DNA of 6,610 nt from an uncultured Lachnospiraceae bacterium. GTDB lineage: Bacteria; Bacillota; Clostridia; Lachnospirales; Lachnospiraceae. The DNA is taken from the NCBI GenBank assembly GCA_910577655.1, contig CAJTOW010000176.1:1-6610 (forward strand). Direction: 5' to 3'. The notes under the pieces were generated by a model, which was given only the letters and a program-made list of their open reading frames with translations, was not told where the DNA came from and made no database searches. Positions 1 through 5,776 of this stretch are shown here, in pieces (the first letter of the stretch is position 1; each line of letters begins with the position of its first letter). Position numbers and translations under genes: made by a program.

Positions 1-55
1 AAACAGTCTTACAAACAAGCTTGACGTCTGTTTTTGTCCATTTTTCCCAGCCCCG

Positions 56-211
56 TGAACTGTAACTGAAAGTGTAACAGTTCAGATACCCCTTGAACTG
101 TTACGGCATCTGCCCATTAAAAATCGCCACGCGATGGGGCAGATGCTCTCCGGCCACTACATTTTCGTACGGTCAGCGCAGCGGGTGTGCAGGCCTGTGT
201 GAACTATTACA
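56..211. repeat. Composite inverted-repeat element upstream of yigZ-family gene
   Basis: The sequence shows a perfect 11-bp inverted repeat (GTAACAGTTCA at 74-84, TGAACTGTTAC at 94-104) with a 9-nt loop. It is followed by a perfect 10-bp inverted repeat (GCATCTGCCC at 106-115, GGGCAGATGC at 137-146) whose loop contains a smaller hairpin, ATCGC-CAC-GCGAT at 123-135. Two degenerate copies of the same half-site flank this: TGAACTGTAAC at 56-66 and TGAACTATTAC at 200-210. The right end, 192-211, matches 4369-4388 at 18 of 20 bases, which ties this element to the long one upstream of dapA. The left arm at 74-84 could pair with any of three partners. Function is unknown; it could be a REP- or MITE-like repeat or a structured RNA. 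Confidence 0.7.
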
Positions 212-235
212 ATAAAACAATGCATTCCGTATACA
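207..235 (+). promoter_or_regulatory. Candidate sigma-A promoter for the yigZ-family gene
   Basis: TTACAA at 207-212 and TATACA at 230-235 are separated by 17 nt, a good match to the sigma-A -35/-10 layout, and lie 24 nt before the start codon. The -35 box overlaps the last bases of the inverted-repeat element, so the repeat may supply part of the promoter. The assignment is by pattern only. Confidence 0.5.
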
Positions 236-258
236 TTTTTTATAGAAAGGTTTAATCT

Positions 259-912
259 ATGGAAGAAAGCTACAAGATCCTGTACCGTGGCGGAGAAGGG
301 GAGCTGACAGAGAAGAAGTCCCGGTTCATCGCTACCACGTGTCCGGTGGAGACGGAGGAAGAGGCGGCAGCATTTATTGAAGAGATGAAGAAAAAGTACT
401 GGGATGCCAGACACAACTGCTATGCCTATGTGATCGGGGAGAGGGGCCAGACCTGCCGGTGCAGTGACGACGGGGAACCGGCCCAGACAGCGGGACGCCC
501 TATGCTGGATGTGCTGCTGGGTTCCGGAGTCCGCAATATCTGTGTGGTAGTGACCCGGTATTTCGGCGGTGTGCTCCTTGGTACCGGCGGTCTGGTGAGG
601 GCCTATTCCGGCGCGGCCCAGGAGGGCTTAAAGGCCAGCACAGTGGTGGAAAAGCGTCTGGGGAAGAAACTGGTCATTACCACCGATTACAATGGCATCG
701 GCAAGCTCCAGTATATTGCAGGACAGATGGGCCTTACGATCCTGGACACCCAGTATACGGATCAGGTTGTGGCTACGGTCATGGTGCCTGTGAACCAGGC
801 ATCCCAGCTGGAGAAGCAGGTGACGGAGAAGACCAGCGGAAGGGCCAGAATCGAGAATGGCAAAACCTTGTATTACGGTATTCTCGACAAGGAAATGCTC
901 TTGTTTGAATGA
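259..912 (+). CDS. YigZ/IMPACT family protein (UPF0029 fold plus DUF1949-like C-terminus)
   Basis: This 217-residue protein matches the bacterial YigZ/IMPACT family in length and domain order. The N-terminal domain shows KKSRFIA (about 19-25), DARHNCYAY (49-57), SDDGEPAQTAGRPML (69-83) and the family signature TRYFGGVLLGTGGLVRAY (99-116). The C-terminal part (from about 136) fits the ferredoxin-like DUF1949 domain. Bacterial members are cytosolic. Their biochemical role is not well settled; eukaryotic IMPACT modulates the Gcn2/translation stress response, and a nucleic-acid or ribosome-related role has been suggested from structure. An AAAGG ribosome binding site at 246-250, 8 nt before ATG, supports this start. 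It is probably monocistronic or only weakly coupled to typA, which has its own promoter just after this stop. No defects are seen. Confidence 0.95.
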   Translation: MEESYKILYRGGEGELTEKKSRFIATTCPVETEEEAAAFIEEMKKKYWDARHNCYAYVIGERGQTCRCSDDGEPAQTAGRPMLDVLLGSGVRNICVVVTRYFGGVLLGTGGLVRAYSGAAQEGLKASTVVEKRLGKKLVITTDYNGIGKLQYIAGQMGLTILDTQYTDQVVATVMVPVNQASQLEKQVTEKTSGRARIENGKTLYYGILDKEMLLFE

Positions 913-916
913 CCTC

Positions 917-945
917 TTGCATTCTTTCCCAATCAATGCTATATT
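917..945 (+). promoter_or_regulatory. Sigma-A promoter for typA
   Basis: TTGCAT at 917-922 and TATATT at 940-945 are spaced by 17 nt, and TGC at 937-939 forms an extended -10 element. The -35 box begins 4 nt after the upstream stop codon, and the predicted start of transcription (near 951-953) gives a leader of about 30 nt. No obvious terminator separates the upstream gene, so read-through is also possible. Confidence 0.65.
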
Positions 946-982
946 AGTTAATCAATAACAAGAGATCAAGGAAGAATGTTTT

Positions 983-2815
983 ATGAAGATGAAAAGAGAA
1001 GATGTAAGAAATGTTGCTATCATTGCCCATGTAGACCATGGCAAGACGACCCTGGTGGACGGACTGCTCAAACAGAGCGGCGTGTTCCGGGAGAACCAGG
1101 AGGTTGCGGAGCGTGTCATGGACTCCAATGATATAGAGCGGGAGCGCGGAATCACCATACTGTCCAAGAACACGGCAGTATTTTATAAAGATACAAAGAT
1201 CAATATTATCGATACCCCGGGACACGCGGATTTTGGCGGGGAAGTGGAACGTGTTCTGAAGATGGTCAATGGTGTGATCCTGGTGGTGGACGCCTATGAG
1301 GGGCCTATGCCCCAGACCAAGTTCGTCCTTCAGAAAGCCCTGGATCTGGATCTGTCGGTCATTGTCTGTATCAACAAGGTGGACCGGCCAGAGGCCAGAT
1401 GCGAGGAAGTCATGGATGAGGTTCTGGAGCTTCTGATGGATCTGGACGCCTCTGATGAGCAGCTGGACTGCCCCTTCCTCTTTGCGTCTGCCCGTGCAGG
1501 CTTTGCCAAGAGGGATTTAGACGACCCGGAGGTGGATATGAGTCCGCTGTTTGAGACGGTCATCAGCCACATCCCGGCTCCGGAGGGAGATCCGGACGCA
1601 GATACCCAGATGCTGATCAGCACCATTGATTACAATGAATATGTGGGCCGGATCGGTGTGGGTAAGCTGGACAATGGCAGTCTCCGCGCCAATCAGGAAT
1701 GTGTCATTGTCAACCACCATGATCCGGACAAGCTTCGCAAGGTGAAGATCGGCAAGCTGTATCTTTTTGACGGACTGAACCGGGTGGAGGTGCAGGAGGC
1801 CAGAATCGGTGATATCGTGGCGGTCTCAGGCATATCAGAGCTTCATATCGGGGATACGATCTGCAGTCCGGAGCATCCGGAATCCATCCCCTTCCAGAAG
1901 ATCTCAGAGCCTACCATCGCCATGAATTTTATGGTGAATGACAGCCCTCTGGCCGGTCAGGAAGGGAAGTATGTTACTTCCCGCCATATCCGGGAACGTC
2001 TGTTCAGGGAGCTGAATACAGATGTGAGCCTCCGGGTGGAGGAGACCGATTCCCCGGACTGCTTCAAGGTATCTGGCCGCGGGGAGCTGCATCTGTCGGT
2101 TCTGATTGAGAATATGCGCCGGGAAGGCTTTGAGTTTGCGGTCAGCAAGGCGGAGGTACTGTATAAATATAATGAGAGAAACCAGAAGCTGGAGCCCATG
2201 GAGCTGGCTTATGTGGACGTACCGGAGGAATTCACCGGATCTGTTATCCAGAAGCTGACCAACCGTAAGGGAGAGCTCCAGGGGATGAGTCCGGCCAACG
2301 GCGGCTACACCCGTCTGGAATTTTCCATCCCTTCACGGGGACTGATCGGCTATCGTGGGGAATTCATGACCGATACCAAGGGCAACGGCATCATGAATAC
2401 GATCTTTGACGGCTATGGACCTTACAAGGGAGATCTTGTTTACAGAAAGACAGGCTCCCTGATCGCGTATGAGAGTGGTGAGACGATCACCTATGGTCTG
2501 TTCAATGCCCAGGACAGGGGAACCCTGTTCGTGGGACCTGGGGAGAAAGTATATTCCGGGATGGTCATTGGACAGAATCCCAAGGCAGAGGACATCGAGG
2601 TAAATGTCTGCAAGACCAAGAAGCTTACCAACACCCGTTCCTCCAGTGCAGATGAAGCTTTAAAGCTGGTGCCGAAGAAGGTGATGAGCCTGGAGCAGTG
2701 CCTGGAATTTATCGATACCGATGAGCTTTTGGAGGTAACGCCGGAGAATTTGAGAATCCGTAAGAAGATTCTGGATCCCACCATGAGAAAGAGGGCATCC
2801 TTTAAAAATAAATAA
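983..2815 (+). CDS. typA: Translational GTPase TypA/BipA
   Basis: This 610-residue protein is the usual length for TypA/BipA, an EF-G-like GTPase that binds the ribosome and supports stress and cold adaptation and late 50S assembly. All GTPase motifs are visible: G1 AHVDHGKT (15-22), the G2 region RERGITI (53-59), G3 DTPGH (77-81), G4 NKVD (131-134) and G5 SA (169-170). The rest reads as the EF-Tu-like domain 2, the EF-G-type domains III and V (for example RGELHLSVL, and SRGLIGYRGEF in the C-terminal half), and the TypA-specific C-terminal domain ending in a basic tail. An AAGGAAG ribosome binding site at 968-974, 8 nt upstream, supports ATG 983; a second ATG two codons later is an alternative. 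The gene is intact. No clear rho-independent terminator follows. Confidence 0.98.
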   Translation: MKMKREDVRNVAIIAHVDHGKTTLVDGLLKQSGVFRENQEVAERVMDSNDIERERGITILSKNTAVFYKDTKINIIDTPGHADFGGEVERVLKMVNGVILVVDAYEGPMPQTKFVLQKALDLDLSVIVCINKVDRPEARCEEVMDEVLELLMDLDASDEQLDCPFLFASARAGFAKRDLDDPEVDMSPLFETVISHIPAPEGDPDADTQMLISTIDYNEYVGRIGVGKLDNGSLRANQECVIVNHHDPDKLRKVKIGKLYLFDGLNRVEVQEARIGDIVAVSGISELHIGDTICSPEHPESIPFQKISEPTIAMNFMVNDSPLAGQEGKYVTSRHIRERLFRELNTDVSLRVEETDSPDCFKVSGRGELHLSVLIENMRREGFEFAVSKAEVLYKYNERNQKLEPMELAYVDVPEEFTGSVIQKLTNRKGELQGMSPANGGYTRLEFSIPSRGLIGYRGEFMTDTKGNGIMNTIFDGYGPYKGDLVYRKTGSLIAYESGETITYGLFNAQDRGTLFVGPGEKVYSGMVIGQNPKAEDIEVNVCKTKKLTNTRSSSADEALKLVPKKVMSLEQCLEFIDTDELLEVTPENLRIRKKILDPTMRKRASFKNK

Positions 2816-2867
2816 TAAGCGGCCTGCAGTATTTGTCATAATCTGACGAGCGGAAATCCTCATATTG

Positions 2868-2895
2868 TTTTGATCTGCTTCATAAACATTATAGT
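2868..2895 (+). promoter_or_regulatory. Weak candidate promoter before the SSB-like gene
   Basis: TATAGT at 2890-2895 is a reasonable -10 box, but the best -35 candidates are poor (TTTTGA at 2868-2873 with a 16-nt spacer, or TTGTTT at 2865-2870 with 19 nt). The 124-nt gap after typA, with an AT-rich stretch, makes a separate promoter plausible. Read-through from typA is equally possible. Confidence 0.3.
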
Positions 2896-2921
2896 AGCGA
2901 AAAGCAAATATGAAAAATGAA

Positions 2922-2930
2922 AGAGGAGAG
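2922..2930 (+). promoter_or_regulatory. Ribosome binding site deciding the SSB-like start
   Basis: The purine-rich AGAGGAGAG lies inside the would-be extension from ATG 2910 and about 10 nt ahead of ATG 2940. This fixes 2940 as the likely start and shortens the longest frame by ten residues. Confidence 0.7.
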
Positions 2931-2939
2931 AAAAGTACC

Positions 2940-3602
2940 ATGTCAGAAAAAGTAATTGAAAACAATCGGGTAAGCGTTATTGGGGAAATTGTTTCTGGAT
3001 TTACGTTTAGTCACGAAGTATTTGGAGAAGGATTTTATGTTGTGGATGTAGCGGTCAACCGGCTCAGCGAGCAGGCAGATATTATTCCGCTGATGATCTC
3101 TGAGCGGCTGATCAATGTTCAGGAGGACTACCGGGGATGCACGGTCGAGGCGATCGGGCAGTTCCGTTCTTATAACCGCCATGAGGGAGTCAAGAACCGT
3201 CTGGTTCTCTCCGTATTTGTGCGGGAAGTCAATTTTATGGAAGAATTTACCGATTACACCAAGACTAACCAGATCTTTCTGGATGGATATATCTGCAAGG
3301 TACCGATCTACCGGAAGACTCCTCTGGGCCGGGAAATCGCGGATCTTTTGCTGGCGGTGAACCGCCCCTATGGCAAATCCGATTACATACCCTGCATTGC
3401 CTGGGGAAGGAATGCCAGATTTGCCTCAGGATTCGAGGTAGGTACACGGGTGCGCGTCTGGGGCAGGGTGCAGAGCCGGGAATACACGAAGAAGATCAGT
3501 GAGACAGAATGCGAGAAACGGGTTGCCTATGAGGTTTCCATCAGCAAGCTGGAGTGCGGGGAAGAGGAATCCGGCAGCAGCGCGTCTGCCCAGGCAGACT
3601 GA
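2940..3602 (+). CDS. Two-OB-fold single-stranded DNA-binding-like protein
   Basis: This 220-residue protein appears to hold two OB-type segments. The first (about 8-100) is divergent, with the pattern RVSVIGEIVSGF followed by beta-rich sequence. The second (about 109-205) resembles bacterial SSB: NQIFLDGYICKVPIYRKTPLG (109-129; key residues N109, G116, P122, T127, G129), then AVNRPYGKSDYIPCIAWG and a strand reading RVRVWGRVQSREY. Related two-domain SSB-like proteins are known in Clostridia. They should bind single-stranded DNA in the cytosol, but the role relative to the main SSB is unclear. The C-terminus is short and ends ASAQAD, without the DDDIPF-like tip that recruits partners in classical SSB. 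ATG 2940 is preferred to the in-frame ATG 2910 because AGAGGAGAG (2922-2930) lies ahead of it, while 2910 has no ribosome binding site. Confidence 0.85.
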   Translation: MSEKVIENNRVSVIGEIVSGFTFSHEVFGEGFYVVDVAVNRLSEQADIIPLMISERLINVQEDYRGCTVEAIGQFRSYNRHEGVKNRLVLSVFVREVNFMEEFTDYTKTNQIFLDGYICKVPIYRKTPLGREIADLLLAVNRPYGKSDYIPCIAWGRNARFASGFEVGTRVRVWGRVQSREYTKKISETECEKRVAYEVSISKLECGEEESGSSASAQAD

Positions 3603-3722
3603 ACGGCATAAGTATGTGAACAGGTACCGGCGCCGGCCGGATGAAGACATAATGGCCGCAGGCAGGGGATATTTACCGCATTTTGTGGGAAGACTCATGT
3701 GTATCCGGATAACGGATGGCTG
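3603..3722. other. Spacer after SSB-like gene with small palindromes
   Basis: This 120-nt stretch has no supported gene. It contains a perfect 10-bp palindrome, CCGGCGCCGG, at 3627-3636 and a small hairpin, ATCCG-GATAA-CGGAT, at 3703-3717. No T-tract follows either one, so neither reads as a standard terminator. The larger palindrome starts directly afterwards, at 3723. Confidence 0.4.
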
Positions 3723-3753
3723 GTAACAGTTCGGACACCTCCTGAACTGTTAC
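3723..3753. repeat. Short-form 31-bp inverted repeat
   Basis: The arms GTAACAGTTC (3723-3732) and GAACTGTTAC (3744-3753) are perfectly complementary. In RNA the stem can extend by a G·U pair and a G-C pair. The whole 31-bp unit matches 74-104 at 27 of 31 positions without gaps, and all four differences are transitions. It sits 50 nt before the CobO-like gene, has no T-tract, and is more likely a dispersed palindrome or protein site than a terminator. Confidence 0.75.
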
Positions 3754-3803
3754 GATGACCGTTCATTTGTCTGAGCCGAATCAGGGCTACAAAGGAGTAA
3801 CGT

Positions 3804-4289
3804 ATGAATACTGGAAAGATTGAAGTCATTCTTGGCAATGGAGACAGTGGGAAAACATCTTTTGCGATCGGACGCGGGATACAGGCGCTGATCAAACAGA
3901 AGGATGTGATTCTCATTCAGTTTGTCCGGGGGAGAAGGGAGCGGGGCAGTATGGAGGTGGTGAGCCGCCTGGAGCCGGAGATGAAGGTTTTCTGCTTCGA
4001 GAAGTCGGAACGTGGTTTTGAAGAGCTTTCGGAAGCGGAGAAGCAGGAAGAATGCATGAATATCCGCAACGGTCTCAACTACGCCCGGAAGGTACTGGCC
4101 ACCGGCGAATGCGATCTGCTGATCCTGGATGGAATCCTGAAGCTTTTAGGGCCCGGAATCCTGAAGGAGGAAGAGTTAGAACAGCTTCTGGATGCCAGGG
4201 ACGAGGCCGATGTTATTCTGACAGGCAATCTGCTGCCGGACTGGCTGCGCGGCAAAGCACAGCGGGTTGAGCGGATTGATTCGGAGTGA
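3804..4289 (+). CDS. Divergent CobO/BtuR-family P-loop protein (adenosyltransferase-like)
   Basis: This 161-residue cytosolic protein resembles the ATP:corrinoid adenosyltransferase family CobA/CobO/BtuR from end to end. It has an N-terminal P-loop GNGDSGKTS (11-19), then ILIQFVRGRRERGS (36-49, the family's QF.KG segment), a Walker-B-like strand DLLILDG (104-110), and ILTGNLLPDWL (138-148, in place of the family's LTGR..P). Family members transfer adenosyl from ATP to cob(I)alamin or cobyrinic acid diamide. Three positions differ from what I know of working enzymes: the P-loop has the standard GxxxxGKT spacing instead of the family's shorter GNGKGKTT form, the usual LDE is LDG, and LTGR is LTGN. 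It is also shorter than typical members. Activity is therefore doubtful. AAAGGAG (3791-3797), 6 nt upstream, supports the start. No cobalamin genes are nearby. Confidence 0.75.
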   Translation: MNTGKIEVILGNGDSGKTSFAIGRGIQALIKQKDVILIQFVRGRRERGSMEVVSRLEPEMKVFCFEKSERGFEELSEAEKQEECMNIRNGLNYARKVLATGECDLLILDGILKLLGPGILKEEELEQLLDARDEADVILTGNLLPDWLRGKAQRVERIDSE

Positions 4290-4302
4290 CCGCCACATGA
4301 TG

Positions 4303-4387
4303 GTAGCAGTTCAGACGGGCTAACGCCCGGAGCTTCTTGCCCACAACGCTTTTTGAGGGCAGGAAGATGGCCTGTCTGAACTGTTAC
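4303..4387. repeat. Long-form structured inverted repeat (85 nt)
   Basis: The outer arms 4303-4320 and 4370-4387 form an 18-bp stem in RNA with only two G·U pairs. Inside are two further hairpins: CGGGC-TAAC-GCCCG (4316-4329), which competes with the inner end of the outer stem, and CTTCTTGCCC (4333-4342) with GGGCAGGAAG (4357-4366), which has one G·U. This predicts a three-way junction. The ends carry the same half-site as the elements at 56-211 and 3723-3753. It starts 13 nt after the CobO-like stop codon and ends 41 nt before the dapA -35 box. It may act as a transcript end, a repeat of REP or MITE type, or a small structured RNA; the sequence does not decide between these. Confidence 0.75.
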
Positions 4388-4428
4388 ATATGACAATCGG
4401 AATGGCGCGGTTTTTGTGTAATAGGCCG

Positions 4429-4457
4429 TTGACAACTGAAACATATGATGCTAGTAT
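4429..4457 (+). promoter_or_regulatory. Strong sigma-A promoter of the dapA-dapB leader
   Basis: A consensus TTGACA (4429-4434) is followed after exactly 17 nt by TAGTAT (4452-4457), with TGC at 4449-4451 as an extended -10 element. Transcription should begin near 4463-4465, just ahead of the riboswitch. This is the best promoter in the window. Confidence 0.85.
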
Positions 4458-4477
4458 AGGAAATACGAAAAGATAGG

Positions 4478-4640
4478 AAGTAGAGGTTGCGTGAAGCATG
4501 AGTATGCTGCCGGATGTTCCAGAAGCAGAGGAAGGCAGGGGAAAGGGCGGACGCCGAAGACAGACGCAGACTGGCTGTGGCTGTCTGGGCGCAGGGTGAA
4601 GAATCCTGCGACTGTCATCCGGACGGATGGAGAGCTACTT
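4478..4640 (+). promoter_or_regulatory. Lysine riboswitch (L box)
   Basis: The conserved core of the lysine riboswitch can be read in order: AGAGGTTGCG (4482-4491), GGGGAAAGG followed by CCGAAGA (about 4538-4560), CTGGCTGTGG (4571-4580), GCGACTGTCAT (4608-4618) and TGGAGAGCTACTT (4628-4640). Helix P1 is AAGTAG (4478-4483) with CTACTT (4635-4640). The element lies between the strong promoter and a terminator hairpin, directly upstream of dapA, the first dedicated step of lysine/DAP synthesis. Lysine binding should stabilise P1 and favour termination. Confidence 0.92.
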
Positions 4641-4648
4641 GGATACCG

Positions 4649-4665
4649 TTATAAGATACTTATAA
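4649..4665 (+). promoter_or_regulatory. AT-rich linker hairpin in the riboswitch expression platform
   Basis: TTATAAG (4649-4655) and CTTATAA (4659-4665) form a perfect 7-bp hairpin with a 3-nt loop between P1 and the terminator. It probably acts as a spacer that brings the two switching strands together; this role is inferred. Confidence 0.4.
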
Positions 4666-4676
4666 TGTGTTGTAAG

Positions 4677-4710
4677 GGGAGCTGACATTTGTCTGCTCCC
4701 TATATTTATG
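4677..4710 (+). terminator. Riboswitch-controlled intrinsic terminator ahead of dapA
   Basis: GGGAGC (4677-4682) pairs with GCTCCC (4695-4700). The stem continues inward past a T·T mismatch with GAC/GTC to a 4-nt loop, and is followed by the AT-rich TATATTTATG (4701-4710). The T-tract is imperfect, but its position after the L box makes it the natural off switch. The 3' strand of P1 (AGCTACTT, 4633-4640) can instead pair with 4676-4683 over seven of eight positions, counting two G·U pairs. This gives a mutually exclusive antiterminator. Confidence 0.75.
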
Positions 4711-4747
4711 TAAGCAATGTACTTTGGGAATGTCCCAGGACGATTCG

Positions 4748-4792
4748 GCAATATATGGTCACTGCCGGCAGGCTGTCGGCACCATATATTGC
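4748..4792 (+). repeat. Large hairpin in the dapA leader with perfect 12-bp arms
   Basis: GCAATATATGGT (4748-4759) and ACCATATATTGC (4781-4792) are perfectly complementary. The enclosed segment can fold again: GCCGGCA (4764-4770) pairs with TGTCGGC (4774-4780) with one G·U. A smaller hairpin, TGGGA-ATG-TCCCA (4725-4737), lies just upstream. The hairpin ends 42 nt before the dapA ribosome binding site and has no T-tract, so it does not look like a terminator. It could be an operator, an RNA stability element or a repeat remnant. Confidence 0.65.
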
Positions 4793-4834
4793 AGGGATCC
4801 GCCATTTTGGGGCACCCATACGAAAACAGCAAAA

Positions 4835-4842
4835 AAAGGAGG
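4835..4842 (+). promoter_or_regulatory. Ribosome binding site of dapA
   Basis: AAAGGAGG, a full Shine-Dalgarno match, lies 7 nt before ATG 4850. It shows that the frame's upstream extension, back to a TTG at 4724, is not translated. Confidence 0.9.
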
Positions 4843-4849
4843 AATCAGA

Positions 4850-5734
4850 ATGGCTATTTTTGAAGGTGCGGGGGTTGCACTGGTAACACCCTTTTACGCG
4901 GACGGAACGGTGAATTATGACAAGCTGGAGGAGCTTTTGGAGGAACAGATTGCAGGCGGTACAGATGCGGTCATCTCCTGCGGGACTACCGGAGAGTCTT
5001 CTACCATGAGCCACGAGGAGCATCTGGATGTGGTACGTTTTACCTGTCAGAAGGTGAAGGGAAGGATCCCGGTGATCGCGGGAACCGGCTCCAATTCCAC
5101 CAGTGAGGCAGTCCATCTGTCTGTGGAGGCCCAGAAGGCAGGTGCCGACGGGCTGCTTCTGGTTACGCCCTACTACAACAAGGCCACCCAGAAGGGACTG
5201 ATCGCCCACTACACAGAGATCGCAAAGGCTGTCACCATACCGATCCTTCTGTACCATATTCCGGGCCGGACTGGTGTGACCATGACCCCGGAGACTATGG
5301 TAACCCTCTGTCGGGATGTCCCCAACATCGTAGGGATCAAGGAGGCCAGCGGCAATTTCTCTGCCATTGCCAAAATCATGCATCTGGCAGATGGCTGTGT
5401 GGATCTGTATTCCGGCAATGACGACCAGATCGTGCCCTTGATGTCTCTGGGGGGCAAGGGGGTGATCTCTGTGCTGTCCAACGTGGCTCCGGCCCAGACC
5501 CACGAGATCTGTGCGTCCTATCTCAGGGGAGACGTGAAGAAGAGTATGGAGATGCAGCTGGAGGCTCTGCCTCTGATTGACGCCCTCTTCTGTGAGGTGA
5601 ATCCGATCCCGGTGAAGGCCGCCCTGAACCTCATGGGTAAGGAGGCAGGCCCCCTGCGTCTGCCCCTGACAGAGATGGAGCCTGGGCATCAGGAGATTCT
5701 GGCTAAGGCCATGAAGAATTATGGGATTCTGTAA
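4850..5734 (+). CDS. dapA: 4-hydroxy-tetrahydrodipicolinate synthase DapA
   Basis: This 294-residue protein has the standard length for DapA, a cytosolic TIM-barrel aldolase that condenses pyruvate with aspartate 4-semialdehyde in lysine/diaminopimelate synthesis. Visible motifs are VALVTPF (9-15), SCGTTGESSTMS with T46 and T47 (43-54), Y109 in TPYYNK, Y135 and R140 in LYHIPGRTG, and the Schiff-base lysine K164 in GIKEASG. These correspond to E. coli T44, T45, Y107, Y133, R138 and K161. One small oddity is H136 where the family usually has Asn (YNVP). The start is set by AAAGGAGG 7 nt upstream. Regulation is by the lysine riboswitch and terminator in the leader. dapB follows after 42 nt with no terminator between, so the two genes form an operon. 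Confidence 0.97.
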   Translation: MAIFEGAGVALVTPFYADGTVNYDKLEELLEEQIAGGTDAVISCGTTGESSTMSHEEHLDVVRFTCQKVKGRIPVIAGTGSNSTSEAVHLSVEAQKAGADGLLLVTPYYNKATQKGLIAHYTEIAKAVTIPILLYHIPGRTGVTMTPETMVTLCRDVPNIVGIKEASGNFSAIAKIMHLADGCVDLYSGNDDQIVPLMSLGGKGVISVLSNVAPAQTHEICASYLRGDVKKSMEMQLEALPLIDALFCEVNPIPVKAALNLMGKEAGPLRLPLTEMEPGHQEILAKAMKNYGIL

Positions 5735-5776
5735 GGGCTTGTCCCAATTATCCTACATATCAGGAGGAGATAAAGA

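Noticed and set aside
1..36. Possible terminator of an upstream gene (AAACAG at 1-6 with CTGTTT at 28-33, plus T-run)
   Set aside because: The stem is only 6 bp with a 21-nt loop, and the left side is cut by the window edge; not enough to call.
56..211. CRISPR array
   Set aside because: The repeated units are inverted, unevenly spaced and only 11 bp long. There is no regular repeat-spacer pattern and no cas gene.
2910..2939. Earlier in-frame ATG for the SSB-like gene
   Set aside because: There is no ribosome binding site ahead of it, and the real one (2922-2930) lies within the extension.
3733..3743. Loop CACCTCCT resembling the 3' end of 16S rRNA (anti-Shine-Dalgarno)
   Set aside because: The match is only a few bases, and the sister copy at 85-93 does not keep it, so chance is the simpler explanation.
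4491..4685. Open frame of 64 codons across the leader
   Set aside because: It overlaps the conserved lysine riboswitch and the 5' strand of the terminator, which explain the sequence.
4724..4849. N-terminal extension of dapA by 42 residues
   Set aside because: It would start at TTG, run through the leader hairpin, and precede the standard DapA N-terminus. The strong Shine-Dalgarno sits at ATG 4850.
4706..5689. Long minus-strand open frame of 327 codons opposite dapA
   Set aside because: It lies antisense to a fully conserved dapA, has no ribosome binding site or recognisable motif, and is rich in His, Gln and Arg, as expected of a shadow frame.
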